Assembly (NCBI RefSeq): GCF_052076105.1
Contig: NZ_CP197245.1
Span: forward strand, 248,001-312,000
Direction of reading: 5' to 3'
Length of the DNA: 64,000 nucleotides
Source of the DNA: Tardiphaga sp052076105
GTDB taxonomy: Bacteria > Pseudomonadota > Alphaproteobacteria > Rhizobiales > Xanthobacteraceae
A program made the translations under genes and the position numbers. Of this stretch, positions 28,987 to 38,470 are shown one piece after another. The notes beneath the pieces were generated by a model. The model was not told the DNA's origin. It worked only from the letters and a program-made list of their open reading frames with translations, and made no database searches. The stretch's first letter is position 1, and every line of letters starts with the position of its first letter.

Positions 28987-30002
28987 TAGCACTTAACGCG
29001 TTTTTGCTCGCGGTCCACGCCCTGTTTCACGCCCGCCGAGGCACGGGGATATTTCCGTGTCACTTCACCGAAGGCGGCACAGGCCGCTTCCTTTTCCTTC
29101 AGCGCAGCCAACGACTGGCCGAGGCGCAACAAGGCATCGGGTGCCTTTGCGGAAGTGTCATATTTCGTGGTCACGCCCAAAAATATCTCGGCGGCATCGC
29201 GATATTTCTGGCGCTGGAAGAAGCTCTCGCCGAGCCAATACTGCGAATCCGCAATCATTGGATCGCCGGGATATTTCTGGGCGAAGTTGCGCATGGTCTC
29301 TTCGGCCAGCGCGTAGTCACGACGCTGCATATAGCCGATGCCGAGATCGAACTCGTCCTTCGGGGTCGCCCCCGGCGGCAAGGTCGTCAGCGCTGGCGCC
29401 GCTCCACCCGAGGCGGCATTGCCCAGCGGGAGCGGCTCGCCGGCCGCACGGCCGCCCTGTGCGCCCACTGGCGCATTGGCCGGCATCGGCTGCTGGCCGC
29501 CGCCGAGTGCACGCGGCGCGCCAGGCGCGTTCGGGTTCGCATTGGGATCGAACGCATCGTTGCGGCGACCACCGCGCGGTGCCGGCGCGGGATCTTGCGC
29601 AATGGGCGCAGGCGCCGCGATCTGCGGCTGTTGCTGATTGTAACCGGGCTGAACCGCAGGCGCCTGCTGCACCGGAGCCGCAGCGACATTGGGCCGGCCT
29701 CCTGCGCCTGCTGGGGCGCCGCCGGCCTGCAACTGCCGGAGCTGATCCTCAAGCTGCCGATTGCGGAACTGCAGTTCTTCATTCTGGCCGGTCAGCTGGC
29801 GCAGCTGGTTCTGCAGCCGCTCGATCTGCAGGCCCTGATCGGCATCGTCGTCGCCCGACTGCTGCTGGCCGTAACCCTGCTGACGCGGAGCCGGTTGACC
29901 GAACAACTGCGCGGATACGGGCGATGCCGTCACGAGCAGGACGGACAATAACGCTGCGCCAGTGAGCGAACGAGATCTGAGCGAATGAGATCTGGATGAC
30001 AT
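28986..30002 (-). CDS. cpoB: Tol-Pal system periplasmic protein CpoB (YbgF)
   Basis: CpoB couples the Tol-Pal machine to peptidoglycan synthesis during constriction. The 338-residue product has a signal peptide (MSSRSHSLRSRSLTGAALLSV...SAQ), a short coiled coil rich in Gln, Leu and Arg (residues about 52-88), a long Pro/Ala/Gly/Gln-rich linker, and a C-terminal TPR domain (YMQRRDYALAEETMRNF...). The linker is unusually long and low in complexity. The start may be 33 bases further upstream. It follows pal and precedes tilS. Confidence 0.92.
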   Translation of the reverse strand: MSSRSHSLRSRSLTGAALLSVLLVTASPVSAQLFGQPAPRQQGYGQQQSGDDDADQGLQIERLQNQLRQLTGQNEELQFRNRQLEDQLRQLQAGGAPAGAGGRPNVAAAPVQQAPAVQPGYNQQQPQIAAPAPIAQDPAPAPRGGRRNDAFDPNANPNAPGAPRALGGGQQPMPANAPVGAQGGRAAGEPLPLGNAASGGAAPALTTLPPGATPKDEFDLGIGYMQRRDYALAEETMRNFAQKYPGDPMIADSQYWLGESFFQRQKYRDAAEIFLGVTTKYDTSAKAPDALLRLGQSLAALKEKEAACAAFGEVTRKYPRASAGVKQGVDREQKRVKC

Positions 30003-30112
30003 TTGAGCCTGAAAATGACCGGTTTCGCGCCCCATCGGCGCGCATCACGATGAGGATTTCACTACGCCAAAAATGTGACTTTCGACAGCGACAAAGGCGC
30101 CTGCCCCAAACA

Positions 30113-30149
30113 AAAACGGCGCCTGCCCCAGGGGCAGACGCCATTTTTT
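30113..30149 (-). terminator. Terminator after pal
   Basis: AAACGGCGCCTGCCCC / GGGGCAGACGCCATTT form a long stem with one mismatch, followed on the minus strand by TTTTTG. It is 31 bases past the pal stop, so cpoB may be expressed partly from readthrough or its own promoter. Confidence 0.8.
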
Positions 30150-30179
30150 GATAGCAGCGTATTTGATAGCAGCGCCCGC

Positions 30180-30674
30180 TTACGCGCCGGCGTTCAGCAC
30201 CGTGACCGCACGGCGGTTCTGCGACCAGCAGGAGATGTCGTTACAGACGGCGACCGGGCGTTCCTTGCCGTAGGAGATGGTCCGCATACGGCTCGGATCG
30301 ATGCCGCGCGAGGCCAGGAAGGTCCGAACCGACTGGGCACGGCGGGCGCCGAGGGCAATGTTGTATTCGCGGGTACCGCGTTCGTCCGCATGACCTTCAA
30401 TGGTGAAAGAGTAGCGGTTGTACTGCTGCAGCCACTGCGCCTGCTTGTCCAGGGTCGCGATCGCCTGCGGCGACAGTTCGGTCTGGTCACTCTCGAAGAA
30501 CACGCGATCGCCGACATTGACGACGAAGTCCTGCTGGCTGCCCGGCGTCGCGGCATTGGCCATCGCGCCATCACCACCCAAACCGTTCTTGTTGGCGCAG
30601 GCGCCCATCGACAGCGCCACGGCCAGCACTGCAGCCAGTTTTAATCCCTGGAGGATACGCATCTGATGCTTCAT
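30180..30674 (-). CDS. pal: Peptidoglycan-associated lipoprotein Pal
   Basis: Pal is an outer-membrane lipoprotein that grips peptidoglycan and receives force from TolQRA through TolB. The 164-residue product has a lipoprotein signal (LKLAAVLAVALSMGAC, lipidated Cys about residue 26) and an OmpA-like C-terminal domain with FTIEGHADERGTREYNIALGARRAQSV. The start ATG is chosen for the signal peptide; upstream ATGs lengthen it slightly. Two non-Tol genes separate it from tolB, which is unusual. Confidence 0.95.
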   Translation of the reverse strand: MKHQMRILQGLKLAAVLAVALSMGACANKNGLGGDGAMANAATPGSQQDFVVNVGDRVFFESDQTELSPQAIATLDKQAQWLQQYNRYSFTIEGHADERGTREYNIALGARRAQSVRTFLASRGIDPSRMRTISYGKERPVAVCNDISCWSQNRRAVTVLNAGA

Positions 30675-30944
30675 TCCCGGAGCCTCCACGCTCACGCTTT
30701 ACCCAACTGTCATTCGGTCTACAGGGCGTTGGTTAAGCGAACGTTCCGTCAACCTTGATAAGGTGTTGCCAAAACTGATCAAAAGCCACAGGCCGCGAAA
30801 AAGCAACAACGTGGTTAATGGTTGGCAAATGTGGCGCGACGGTGAAGCTTCCGAGAAAGCAGCTGGTTTTAGGCAGAATCCCGCTGCGGGACTGCTGGGA
30901 TAGTCAGCAATGACCGGCGACGGGGCCGTCGCCAGCCCTCACCC

Positions 30945-31688
30945 TCAGGTGCGGGGCAATATCGCAGTCTGGGCGATATGGAACTCGGATGAATGAAGAT
31001 CCGGCGCCAGAGGTTCGCTCTTGCGCTCGAACAAGGCCCGCTGTTCGAAAAGACTGGAGCGGAAATGTGGGTAGCGCATGAAAATACGTTCGCGCACCAC
31101 GGCGTAGTCGGCCGCCATCAGGCATAGCGGCTTGGTCAGCGTCGGATAGGGCCGCGGCTCGCACATCGGCGTCTGCAGGAAAACCTTGCGATAGAACGCA
31201 CGATGCTCGGCGCGCACGGTCGCTGTCCCGATATCGGCTTTGAAATAGCCGCAGGCGACATAGCCCAGACGAACCGTCATATAGGGCAGTTCAGGAAACC
31301 TGGTGCGGTTGTTCGGGTCGGCCACGAAGCGGTTCGGGTCGACGATGACCTTGCCTTTGTCCAGCTCGGGACGGAGCAGGTCACCGAATGCATCAACGGC
31401 GGGCGTTTCCGGATTGTCCGGCGTAGCTACGCTGACCCGCAGCGAGCTGGCGAGTTCGCCATCGACAAATATCCCGAAAGTCCATGAATTCGGCAAATCG
31501 TCAAAACGGTCGGCGAGACGGCGATCCGCGCGAGGCTCGATGGCCCCTTCATGGAGATAGGCTCTATAGCGCAGGCTATAGATCGCCTCTTTCTCAGCTT
31601 CGGTTTCGGCAAGACGGTAGTCAACCCGGTCAAGAATATCGTTGCTGCGCTTCGAAACTTCAGTCGCTTGATCGGCCGAAGCCATCAT
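30945..31688 (-). CDS. FeeM-like N-acyl amino acid synthase family protein
   Basis: The 247-residue protein begins with a GNAT-fold-like segment: YRLAETEAEKEAIYSLRYRAYLHEG, then GIFVDGELASSLRVSVA, and VDPNRFVAD (residues about 20-130). This order matches the FeeM/autoinducer-synthase-like acyltransferase family, known in soil DNA clones to make long-chain N-acyl amino acids. No signal peptide is present, so it should act in the cytoplasm. It lies between the GGDEF-EAL gene and pal, same strand, 162 bases after the former and 270 before the latter. Substrate and product are unknown. Confidence 0.7.
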   Translation of the reverse strand: MMASADQATEVSKRSNDILDRVDYRLAETEAEKEAIYSLRYRAYLHEGAIEPRADRRLADRFDDLPNSWTFGIFVDGELASSLRVSVATPDNPETPAVDAFGDLLRPELDKGKVIVDPNRFVADPNNRTRFPELPYMTVRLGYVACGYFKADIGTATVRAEHRAFYRKVFLQTPMCEPRPYPTLTKPLCLMAADYAVVRERIFMRYPHFRSSLFEQRALFERKSEPLAPDLHSSEFHIAQTAILPRT

Positions 31689-31849
31689 TCCGTCTCCTAC
31701 GCACCAACGCCATGACTACGCGAGTAGGGAAACGTTAAAGCTTTCTTAAAAGTTGTCAAAGGTTCTGCCACAAAGTGGTTAACCCTTTTGGCCTATTCGG
31801 CGCGCGAAACGAATGGAAATGGAAATTCGAGAGTGTGGCCCGCGGCTGG

Positions 31850-34177
31850 TCAGGCCGGCGTGCGCGTGGCCTCGACCGTGATGTCGGGCTCGGTCACGCG
31901 GCGTCCGTGGGACGCGTCCAGGAGCTGCCTGATCCGGGTCGCAGGCACCGGCCGGCTGAACAGATAGCCTTGCGCCTCGCTGATCGTGCCGTCGGCGCTG
32001 ATCAGTTCGAGTTGCTCGTTGGTCTCGATGCCTTCGACGACGACCGTCATTCCCAGATCGGCACTGAGGCGCGCCACGCCGCGCAGCAGCGTCAATGGAC
32101 GGTCCGTATCGATCCCTTCGAGGAATGAGCGATCGATCTTCACCTTCTGCAGCGGGAAATTGTGCAGATAGCTCAGGCTTGAATAGCCGGTACCGAAATC
32201 GTCGAGCGAAATCCGGCAACCTGCGGCATGAAGCTGCGCGAGGGCATCGTGGGTCCACTGCGTGTTACGCAGCAGCGACGATTCCGTGATTTCGATTTCG
32301 AGACGACGCGCCGGCAAGCCTGACACATCGAGGGCGTAGCGTACCTCGCTCAACACGTCGCGCTGATGAAACTGCTGTGACGAGAAGTTGACGGCGACGC
32401 TGACCGCGTCCGGCCACTTCATGCATTCGATACAGGCCTTGCGCAAAATCCAGCGGCCAAGATCGACGATCAGGCCCATATCTTCCGCGACGGGAATGAT
32501 ATCGACCGGCGACACAGTGCCGCGGACAGGATGATTCCAGCGCAGCAGCGCTTCGCAGGTCGAGATTCGCCCCGACTTCAGATTGACCAGAGGCTGGTAA
32601 TAAATCTCGAATTCTTCATTGGCGAGCGCCTGGCGCAGATCCAGTTCGAGAACGCGGCGCGCCTCGACCGTCTGGGCCATCTCGTCGCGGAAGAAGCAGA
32701 AGGTGCCACGGCCCGAGGCCTTGGCACGGTACAGCGCCATGTCGGCGTTCTTCAAAAGGTGGTCGGCGCTGACATCGGGTTCCGTCAAAGCGATGCCGAC
32801 GCTGGCGCCGATCTCCACCTGATGATTGTCGACCTCGTAGCGCTCACTGAGCCGCTCGACGATACGACGCGCCAGATCCGCTGCATCATGATTTGTCTTG
32901 ATGGCACGCTGGAAAACGACAAATTCGTCACCGCCAAAACGAGCCACGAAGTCATCCGCGCGCAACATTTCGCGCAGCCGGTCGGCGACCATGCACAACA
33001 GCTGATCGCCGCATGGATGACCCAGCGTATCGTTGACCTGCTTGAACTGATCGAGATCGACGAACAGCAGGGCCGACAGCGTCGATTGATCCGAGCTCTT
33101 CAGCATGCGGCCGATTTCGTTTCGGAAACTGACCCGGTTCGGCAGCCCGGTCAATTCGTCGAAACGCGCCATATGGCTGATACGCGCTTCGGAATTACGG
33201 CGCTCGGTAATGTCTTCAAGCAGAACGACCGTGCCGCCGCCGATCATCGGCTGAAATTTCCACGACAACGCGCGTTCCCGCTCGTGGGCATGGTCAAGGG
33301 TCGTGATTTCGGCGGCCTTCGAGCTTTCAATCTCGGTGATGATGGTCATCGCGCTGGCCGACGACACTGTCCCCGCATTGACGCAGAGCGAAACGACTTC
33401 CCGAGCGGTCACGCCGCGCTGCACGAGATCCTCTGGAATTTCCATCATCGCGGTGAAACGATTGTTGAGCACCGCCAACCGACCGTCAGCGCCGAACATG
33501 CACAGGCCGTTGGGCATGTTGTTCAGTGCCGTATCGAACTGGCCGGCGATGGAGCCGACCCGCTCGGTGGCGAGCAGAGCCTTGACGTAGACGTCATGCA
33601 GACGAAGCGTGATCCGGCGCAGGCCGACAAAGAACAGGACGTTCAGAAACGCAAAGCCGATATAGTAGAAGTCACCGTGGATAATCAGTGCCAGCGCCAT
33701 GGGACCGCAGGCCAGCAGCACCTGCAACTGCGCGATCTTCGGACGGCCATAGGTTCGGCCGGCGCCGGCCGCGATATAAGCGACGGTCACTGCCGTACCC
33801 AGCATATGCGCGACCGGATCATCGCTGCCGAGCAGAACGACCCAGCACCACAGGCCCAACGCGGCTGCATAGAGCGAGCCGCCAACCATGTAATTGAATT
33901 CCCAGCGGATCGCCTCGTCAGGCGTCAGCGCGGTCTCGCGCTTTTCATAGCGGCTCAGCTGAAGAGCCCGCAGAGCGCCAATGACGATGATCAGGGCGGC
34001 GCATGGCCACAGCAAGGGATTGCCGGTCTTCACCGCAGTCATAACTGCGCCTGTTCCGGCGCAGACCGCACCGGCCAGCATCGGAATCGGATTCTCGAAC
34101 AATGAATCGACGAGAGCCGTATAGATCGACGGCGACATCGATTTGCTGTTCGTCCGGTTGTAATCGGCGAGCTGCAT
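31850..34177 (-). CDS. GGDEF-EAL protein with membrane and PAS-like domains
   Basis: The 775-residue protein has an N-terminal membrane region of about six helices (residues about 20-200), a PAS-like segment (LNNMPNGLCMFGADGRLAVL), then an intact GGDEF domain (RFGGDEFVVF, with an RxxD inhibitory site RADD five residues before) and an intact EAL domain (CEALLRW, NFSSQQ, LEIEITESS, DDFGTGYSSLSYL, KIDRSF). Both cyclase and phosphodiesterase activity for c-di-GMP are thus possible. The ATG at 34177 is chosen over an upstream GTG. It lies directly between tolB and the FeeM-like gene. Confidence 0.92.
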   Translation of the reverse strand: MQLADYNRTNSKSMSPSIYTALVDSLFENPIPMLAGAVCAGTGAVMTAVKTGNPLLWPCAALIIVIGALRALQLSRYEKRETALTPDEAIRWEFNYMVGGSLYAAALGLWCWVVLLGSDDPVAHMLGTAVTVAYIAAGAGRTYGRPKIAQLQVLLACGPMALALIIHGDFYYIGFAFLNVLFFVGLRRITLRLHDVYVKALLATERVGSIAGQFDTALNNMPNGLCMFGADGRLAVLNNRFTAMMEIPEDLVQRGVTAREVVSLCVNAGTVSSASAMTIITEIESSKAAEITTLDHAHERERALSWKFQPMIGGGTVVLLEDITERRNSEARISHMARFDELTGLPNRVSFRNEIGRMLKSSDQSTLSALLFVDLDQFKQVNDTLGHPCGDQLLCMVADRLREMLRADDFVARFGGDEFVVFQRAIKTNHDAADLARRIVERLSERYEVDNHQVEIGASVGIALTEPDVSADHLLKNADMALYRAKASGRGTFCFFRDEMAQTVEARRVLELDLRQALANEEFEIYYQPLVNLKSGRISTCEALLRWNHPVRGTVSPVDIIPVAEDMGLIVDLGRWILRKACIECMKWPDAVSVAVNFSSQQFHQRDVLSEVRYALDVSGLPARRLEIEITESSLLRNTQWTHDALAQLHAAGCRISLDDFGTGYSSLSYLHNFPLQKVKIDRSFLEGIDTDRPLTLLRGVARLSADLGMTVVVEGIETNEQLELISADGTISEAQGYLFSRPVPATRIRQLLDASHGRRVTEPDITVEATRTPA

Positions 34178-34363
34178 CGGGCGTAAATGCGTCCTGTTCA
34201 GGCGCACATTGGTACCGGGTCCTGATGAAGTCTTTCTGAGGGAACATTGTTAGCGAACTGTTTACGCGTTCGCATAAACAGCAAATCTACTCGTGATTTC
34301 AGCGCGGTGGGCAAAGTTTGCCGGGAATAGCTCGTAATCCGCCCATCGCCGCCAATCATTTGT

Positions 34364-35716
34364 TTACGATAACAATGGCGACCAGGCCGGGTCGGACGCA
34401 AAGCCCGGTGTCGGGACCTTGAGTTCATTGCGGCCGGACACGTCGACCGTAAAGAGCGATGGCCCCGCTCCCGTATCGCGGAAGAACATGATCACGCGAC
34501 CGTTCGGCGCGAAGGTCGGACCTTCGTTGTGATAGCCCGACGTCAGCAGACGCTCGCCGGACCCGTCCGGCTTCATGATGCCGATCGAGAACTGTCCGCC
34601 GCCCTGCTTGGTGAAGGCGATGTAGTCGCCGCGCGGCGACCAGACCGGGGTCGAGTAGCTGCCTTCGCCGAACGAGATGCGCTGGGCACCGCCACCATTG
34701 GCGCTCATCACATAGATCTGCGGCTTGCCGCCGCGATCCGACTCGAAGCAGATCTTCGAGCCATCCGGCGCATAGGACGGCGAGGTGTCGATCGCCGGGG
34801 TGTCGGTGAGGCGCGTCGTCGACTTGGAGCGCAGGTCCATGACGAACAGGTTGGAATTGCCGCCCTGCTGCAGGCTCATGATGACGCGCTGGCCATCCGG
34901 CGAGAAACGCGGCGAGAACGACATGCCGGGGAAGTTGCCAACGATTTCGCGCTGACCGGTCTCGATGTTGAACAGATAAACCTTGGGATCGCCCTGGCCG
35001 AATTCCATATAGGTAATCTCTTGCGTGGACGGCGAGAACCGCGGCGTCAGCACGAGATCCGCTCCGCGGGTCAGGTAGCGCACATTGGCGCCGTCCTGAT
35101 CCATCAGAGCCAATCGCTTGACGCGGCGCTCCTTGGAGCCGGTCTCGTCAACGAAGACCACGCGGCTGTCGAAATAGCCCTTTTCGCCGGTCAGACGCTC
35201 ATAAATCTGGTCCGAGATGATATGGGCGATGCGGCGCCAGTATTCCGGCGACGTGAAATACTGCTGGCCGGCGAGCTGCTGACCGGTGGCGACGTCCCAC
35301 AGCCGGAATTCGGCTTTGAGACGGCCATCACCCTGACGGGTCATGCGGCCGGTAACCAGCGCCTGCGCGTTGACGGTCTTCCAGTTCACGAAGTTCGGCG
35401 GCGCGTCGATGTTTACCGACTTCTCGACGAAGGCCGCCGGATCGATCGGCGCGAACAGGCCGCTGCGCTTCAGGTTGTTGGTAATGACCTGCGAGACGCC
35501 AACGCTCACTTCATTGTCTGCGCCGGTGCCCGCCGAGAAATTGGGGATCGCGATCGGCAGCGGCGCCACATTGCCTTCAGTGATCTGCACGCGTGCCTGC
35601 CCGAATGCAGTGCGCGCGCCGGTGCCCATCAAGAGGCCTGTCGATGCCATTCCGGTGATGATCTGTCGGCGGCTCGGGCGAAACAACATCGGGGGCAATC
35701 CATTCTTGTCAGTCAT
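34364..35716 (-). CDS. tolB: Tol-Pal periplasmic beta-propeller protein TolB
   Basis: TolB links the inner-membrane TolA complex to Pal. The 450-residue product has a signal region with twin arginines (RPSRRQIITGMASTG), an N-terminal alpha/beta domain and a six-bladed propeller with repeated motifs such as FSPDGQRV, YAPDGSKI, WSPRGDYI and FAPNGRV. The twin-arginine pattern suggests Tat export. The start at 35716 is set by this signal; the frame runs 231 bases further upstream into tolA and is not coding for the extension. Confidence 0.96.
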   Translation of the reverse strand: MTDKNGLPPMLFRPSRRQIITGMASTGLLMGTGARTAFGQARVQITEGNVAPLPIAIPNFSAGTGADNEVSVGVSQVITNNLKRSGLFAPIDPAAFVEKSVNIDAPPNFVNWKTVNAQALVTGRMTRQGDGRLKAEFRLWDVATGQQLAGQQYFTSPEYWRRIAHIISDQIYERLTGEKGYFDSRVVFVDETGSKERRVKRLALMDQDGANVRYLTRGADLVLTPRFSPSTQEITYMEFGQGDPKVYLFNIETGQREIVGNFPGMSFSPRFSPDGQRVIMSLQQGGNSNLFVMDLRSKSTTRLTDTPAIDTSPSYAPDGSKICFESDRGGKPQIYVMSANGGGAQRISFGEGSYSTPVWSPRGDYIAFTKQGGGQFSIGIMKPDGSGERLLTSGYHNEGPTFAPNGRVIMFFRDTGAGPSLFTVDVSGRNELKVPTPGFASDPAWSPLLS

Positions 35717-35768
35717 TATTGCGGACTTTGCTCGGTATTCGTGATCGTCAACTTCGAGGTTGACGTGC

Positions 35769-36812
35769 TCATGACCGTCGTTCGGTGAAAACGGGTTCAA
35801 AAAACTTCCACTCTTCGAAAAACGCTGCAGGCAGTTTATACGGCGCGCATTCGATAATCGCGCGCAAGGCGCTCTCCTGATAGACGCGGAAATAGGGCGT
35901 TGATGGATTGCTAATGCCAACCGGCGTCGTTTCCAGAGAACCGTCACGCTTCAGCTTGATACTGAAAACCGACTCGATCATCTGCGCCTCGACGCCGCCA
36001 TAGGGCTTCTTCCAGCAGCGTTCGACCTGCGACTTGAACATCGCGCCCCAGGTAGCAACGTTGTTGCTTGCATTACCCTTCGAGAGGCCTAGCGCCTCGT
36101 TCGGATTAAGGTCGGATCCCGTCACCGAATGGCGCGTCGGATCGCGCTTGTCGATCAGCGCCGCGATCTTCGACTGGTCGAACACGCGCTCGGCTTTCTT
36201 GGCTTCCGCCTGAGCCTTTGCTTCGGCCTTGGCTTTCGCTTCAGCGTCCGCCTTGGCTTTCGCCTCAGCTTTGGCTTTAGCCTCTGCTTTTGCCTTGGCC
36301 TGAGCTTCCGCTTTTGCCTTCGCATCCGCCTGGGCCTTGGCGTCCGCCTCGGCCTTCGCGTCTGCCATAGCTTCTGCTTTGGCATCGGCAACCGCCTTGG
36401 CCTCGGCTGCTGCCTTGGCTTTCGCGTCTGCCGCAGCTTTCGCTTCAGCCGCCTTCGCTGCCGCCTCGGCTTTCGCTGCGGCCTCGGCTGCTGCCTTGTC
36501 CTCGGTCTTCGGCTGTTCCTTCGGCGCCACCTCGGTAATCACCGGAGCCTTCTTGTCGTCGATCTTGCCGACCGCATCTTCGACCGGCGGCTTGGCCTCG
36601 GCGACCTTCTCGACCTTCGGCTTCGGATTTTCCTTCTTGCCGGTCTTCGCGCCGGCCATGGCTTTTGCCAACTGATCGTCGGAGATCACGTCAACGGCGA
36701 CGGAATCCTCCGGCATCACTTCGAGCGCCTTGGACGAGAACGTGAGAAGTCCCCACCCGATCACGATCACGTGCAAGGCCACCGATGCAATGAGTGTCTT
36801 GTCGACCTTCAC
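35769..36812 (-). CDS. tolA: Tol-Pal envelope-spanning protein TolA
   Basis: TolA spans the periplasm and transmits proton-motive force from TolQR to Pal. The 347-residue protein has an N-terminal membrane anchor (residues about 7-25), a long Ala/Lys/Glu helical domain of repeated KAKAEAKA units (about residues 60-205), and a C-terminal TolA/TonB-like domain with WGAMFKSQVERCWKKPYGG and PYFRVYQESALRAIIECAPYKLP. The repeats give the antisense strand a low-complexity open frame, which is not a gene. It sits between tolR and tolB. Confidence 0.95.
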   Translation of the reverse strand: MKVDKTLIASVALHVIVIGWGLLTFSSKALEVMPEDSVAVDVISDDQLAKAMAGAKTGKKENPKPKVEKVAEAKPPVEDAVGKIDDKKAPVITEVAPKEQPKTEDKAAAEAAAKAEAAAKAAEAKAAADAKAKAAAEAKAVADAKAEAMADAKAEADAKAQADAKAKAEAQAKAKAEAKAKAEAKAKADAEAKAKAEAKAQAEAKKAERVFDQSKIAALIDKRDPTRHSVTGSDLNPNEALGLSKGNASNNVATWGAMFKSQVERCWKKPYGGVEAQMIESVFSIKLKRDGSLETTPVGISNPSTPYFRVYQESALRAIIECAPYKLPAAFFEEWKFFEPVFTERRS

Positions 36813-36857
36813 GATCAGATTTCCCGTCCTGCCCCTGCTGGTGCCTGCATCATGATC

Positions 36858-37331
36858 TTACGTCCCCTGCTCCGGCAGGATCACGATATTGGCCTTGAAC
36901 CCGGCGGCGCGGACCGTGCCGAGCAATTTCATCATGTCCGTGTAGCAAACGTCCCGGTCGCCACGGAGAAACACGGTGTTGTCGGTTTCCGAACGCGTGG
37001 CACGGATCGCAGTGATTTTGGTCGCCAGTTCGCTCGCCGGAACCAGGGCGTCGCCGACATAGGTCTCGACTGCCGAATTGCAGCCGCCGCCGGTGCGCTT
37101 CACCGAAACAGTCAGCGGCGGCGTATTCTGCGACATCGACTTGCCACCGCTGGCGATCGGCAGATCGATATCGATGGTCGAGGTCATCAGCGGCGCCGAC
37201 ACCATGAAGATGATCATCAACACGAGCATGACGTCGACCATCGGGGTGACGTTGATCTCGGCCATGACAGCAGCACGCCGGCGCCCGCGCCGACCTCCGC
37301 CACCACCGCCCGAGCCCATATTCATCCCCAT
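36858..37331 (-). CDS. tolR: Tol-Pal inner-membrane protein TolR
   Basis: TolR forms the proton channel with TolQ. The 157-residue protein starts with a Gly-rich N-terminus (MGMNMGSGGGGGGRRGRR), then a single membrane helix with MVDVMLVLMIIFMV, whose Asp is the conserved channel residue (about residue 33), and a periplasmic domain. It is 37 bases after tolQ and 45 before tolA on the same strand. Confidence 0.95.
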   Translation of the reverse strand: MGMNMGSGGGGGGRRGRRRAAVMAEINVTPMVDVMLVLMIIFMVSAPLMTSTIDIDLPIASGGKSMSQNTPPLTVSVKRTGGGCNSAVETYVGDALVPASELATKITAIRATRSETDNTVFLRGDRDVCYTDMMKLLGTVRAAGFKANIVILPEQGT

Positions 37332-37368
37332 GACCGGATGCTCACTTCAAGGTTCAATGCATCAGCCA

Positions 37369-38082
37369 TCAGGCGCGCTCGTCGATCTGGCGCGACAGGA
37401 TCGCTGAAAACTCGTCCGCAAACCCCTCCAGGCGCTGGGCCTGTTTGTTCACTTCTGACGTGAATTTATTGTAGAAAATAGTCGCCGGGATGGCAGCGAT
37501 AAGGCCGATGGCGGTGGCAAACAGCGCTTCCGCGATGCCCGGGGCGACCACCGCGAGCGACGTGTTCTTCGAGGCGGCAATCGCCTGGAAGCTCGACATA
37601 ATGCCCCAGACGGTGCCGAACAGACCGACGAAGGGGCCGGCCGAACCGACGGTCGCCAGCACCAGAAGCCGGCGCTCGAGGCGTTCGACCTCGCGGGCGA
37701 TGGAGACGTTCATCACCTTGTCGATCCGCATCTGCAGACCGGTGAAGGAGCGTGCCTGGCTTTCGAACGACCGCTTCCACTCGCGCATGGCCGCGACGAA
37801 ACACGCCGCCATCGACTGCGTCGGCTTGGCGGAGAGCGCACGATACAGATCCTCGATGGACTCGCCGGACCAGAAGGCCTGCTCGAACCGGTCCATGGCG
37901 CGACGGGTGCGCGAATACAGGAAAATCTTGTCGATCGCGATCGCCCAGACCCACACCGAACAGCCCAGCAGTCCCAGCATGACCGCTTTCACGATCCAGT
38001 GCGCCTGCAGGAACAGCGCGATCAGCGAAACGTCGGATGAAGCCAGCGGCAGGGCTGACTGCGCCACATCGGCCGGATTCAT
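37369..38082 (-). CDS. tolQ: Tol-Pal inner-membrane protein TolQ
   Basis: TolQ is the ExbB/MotA-like channel subunit. The 237-residue protein has three membrane helices (about residues 25-48, 140-165, 180-205) and the conserved VGSAGPFVGLFGTVWGIM (about 142-160) and PGIAEALFATAIGLIAAIPA blocks. It is the first gene of the minus-strand tolQRAB block. The usual upstream ybgC thioesterase gene is not seen next to it. Confidence 0.96.
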   Translation of the reverse strand: MNPADVAQSALPLASSDVSLIALFLQAHWIVKAVMLGLLGCSVWVWAIAIDKIFLYSRTRRAMDRFEQAFWSGESIEDLYRALSAKPTQSMAACFVAAMREWKRSFESQARSFTGLQMRIDKVMNVSIAREVERLERRLLVLATVGSAGPFVGLFGTVWGIMSSFQAIAASKNTSLAVVAPGIAEALFATAIGLIAAIPATIFYNKFTSEVNKQAQRLEGFADEFSAILSRQIDERA

Positions 38083-38384
38083 GAACGGTATCCTCTCAAC
38101 GCAAAAATCCTCAATTTGCCAGCGACTTGCTCATCGCTGGTGTCGCGGCCACGCATCGCGCGCGGCGCGGAACGCCAGTGCAATGTTCTTGTTGTGTCGC
38201 ATGGAGGGCTTGTCCGAAGCCGAGCCCTAAATTCCCTGCCAACATGTCAAAACAAGGGCTTGCACGCGTTTCTGCGGCTTTTACCAGACGCCAGGCATGG
38301 TTAATGCGGAGTTACCAAAGCGTGTTTTGGCCGAGAAATGAAGCGGTATTCGCTTGTTCGTGAAGGGCCCGTGACAAAGCAAAA
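38083..38384. other. Intergenic region upstream of tolQ, no gene seen
   Basis: About 300 bases between tolQ and the terminator of the DUF2852 gene hold no supported ORF on either strand. The region is probably the tol promoter; no ybgC remnant is seen. Confidence 0.5.
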
Positions 38385-38412
38385 CCGCCCGCCTGAACGA
38401 TCAGGCGGGCGG
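38385..38412 (-). terminator. Terminator of the DUF2852 gene
   Basis: The perfect stem CCGCCCGCCTGA / TCAGGCGGGCGG (38385-38396 with 38401-38412) is followed on the minus strand by TTTTGCTTTG, 59 bases past the DUF2852 stop codon. Confidence 0.88.
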
Positions 38413-38470
38413 CGATGTCGGCATCGGGCGAAGGGGGCGTTATCGCCTGACGCCAATCAGTTCCGGGCTG

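Noticed and set aside
36129..37463. Low-complexity plus-strand frame opposite tolA
   Set aside because: Mirror of the tolA Ala/Lys repeats; no promoter or family support.
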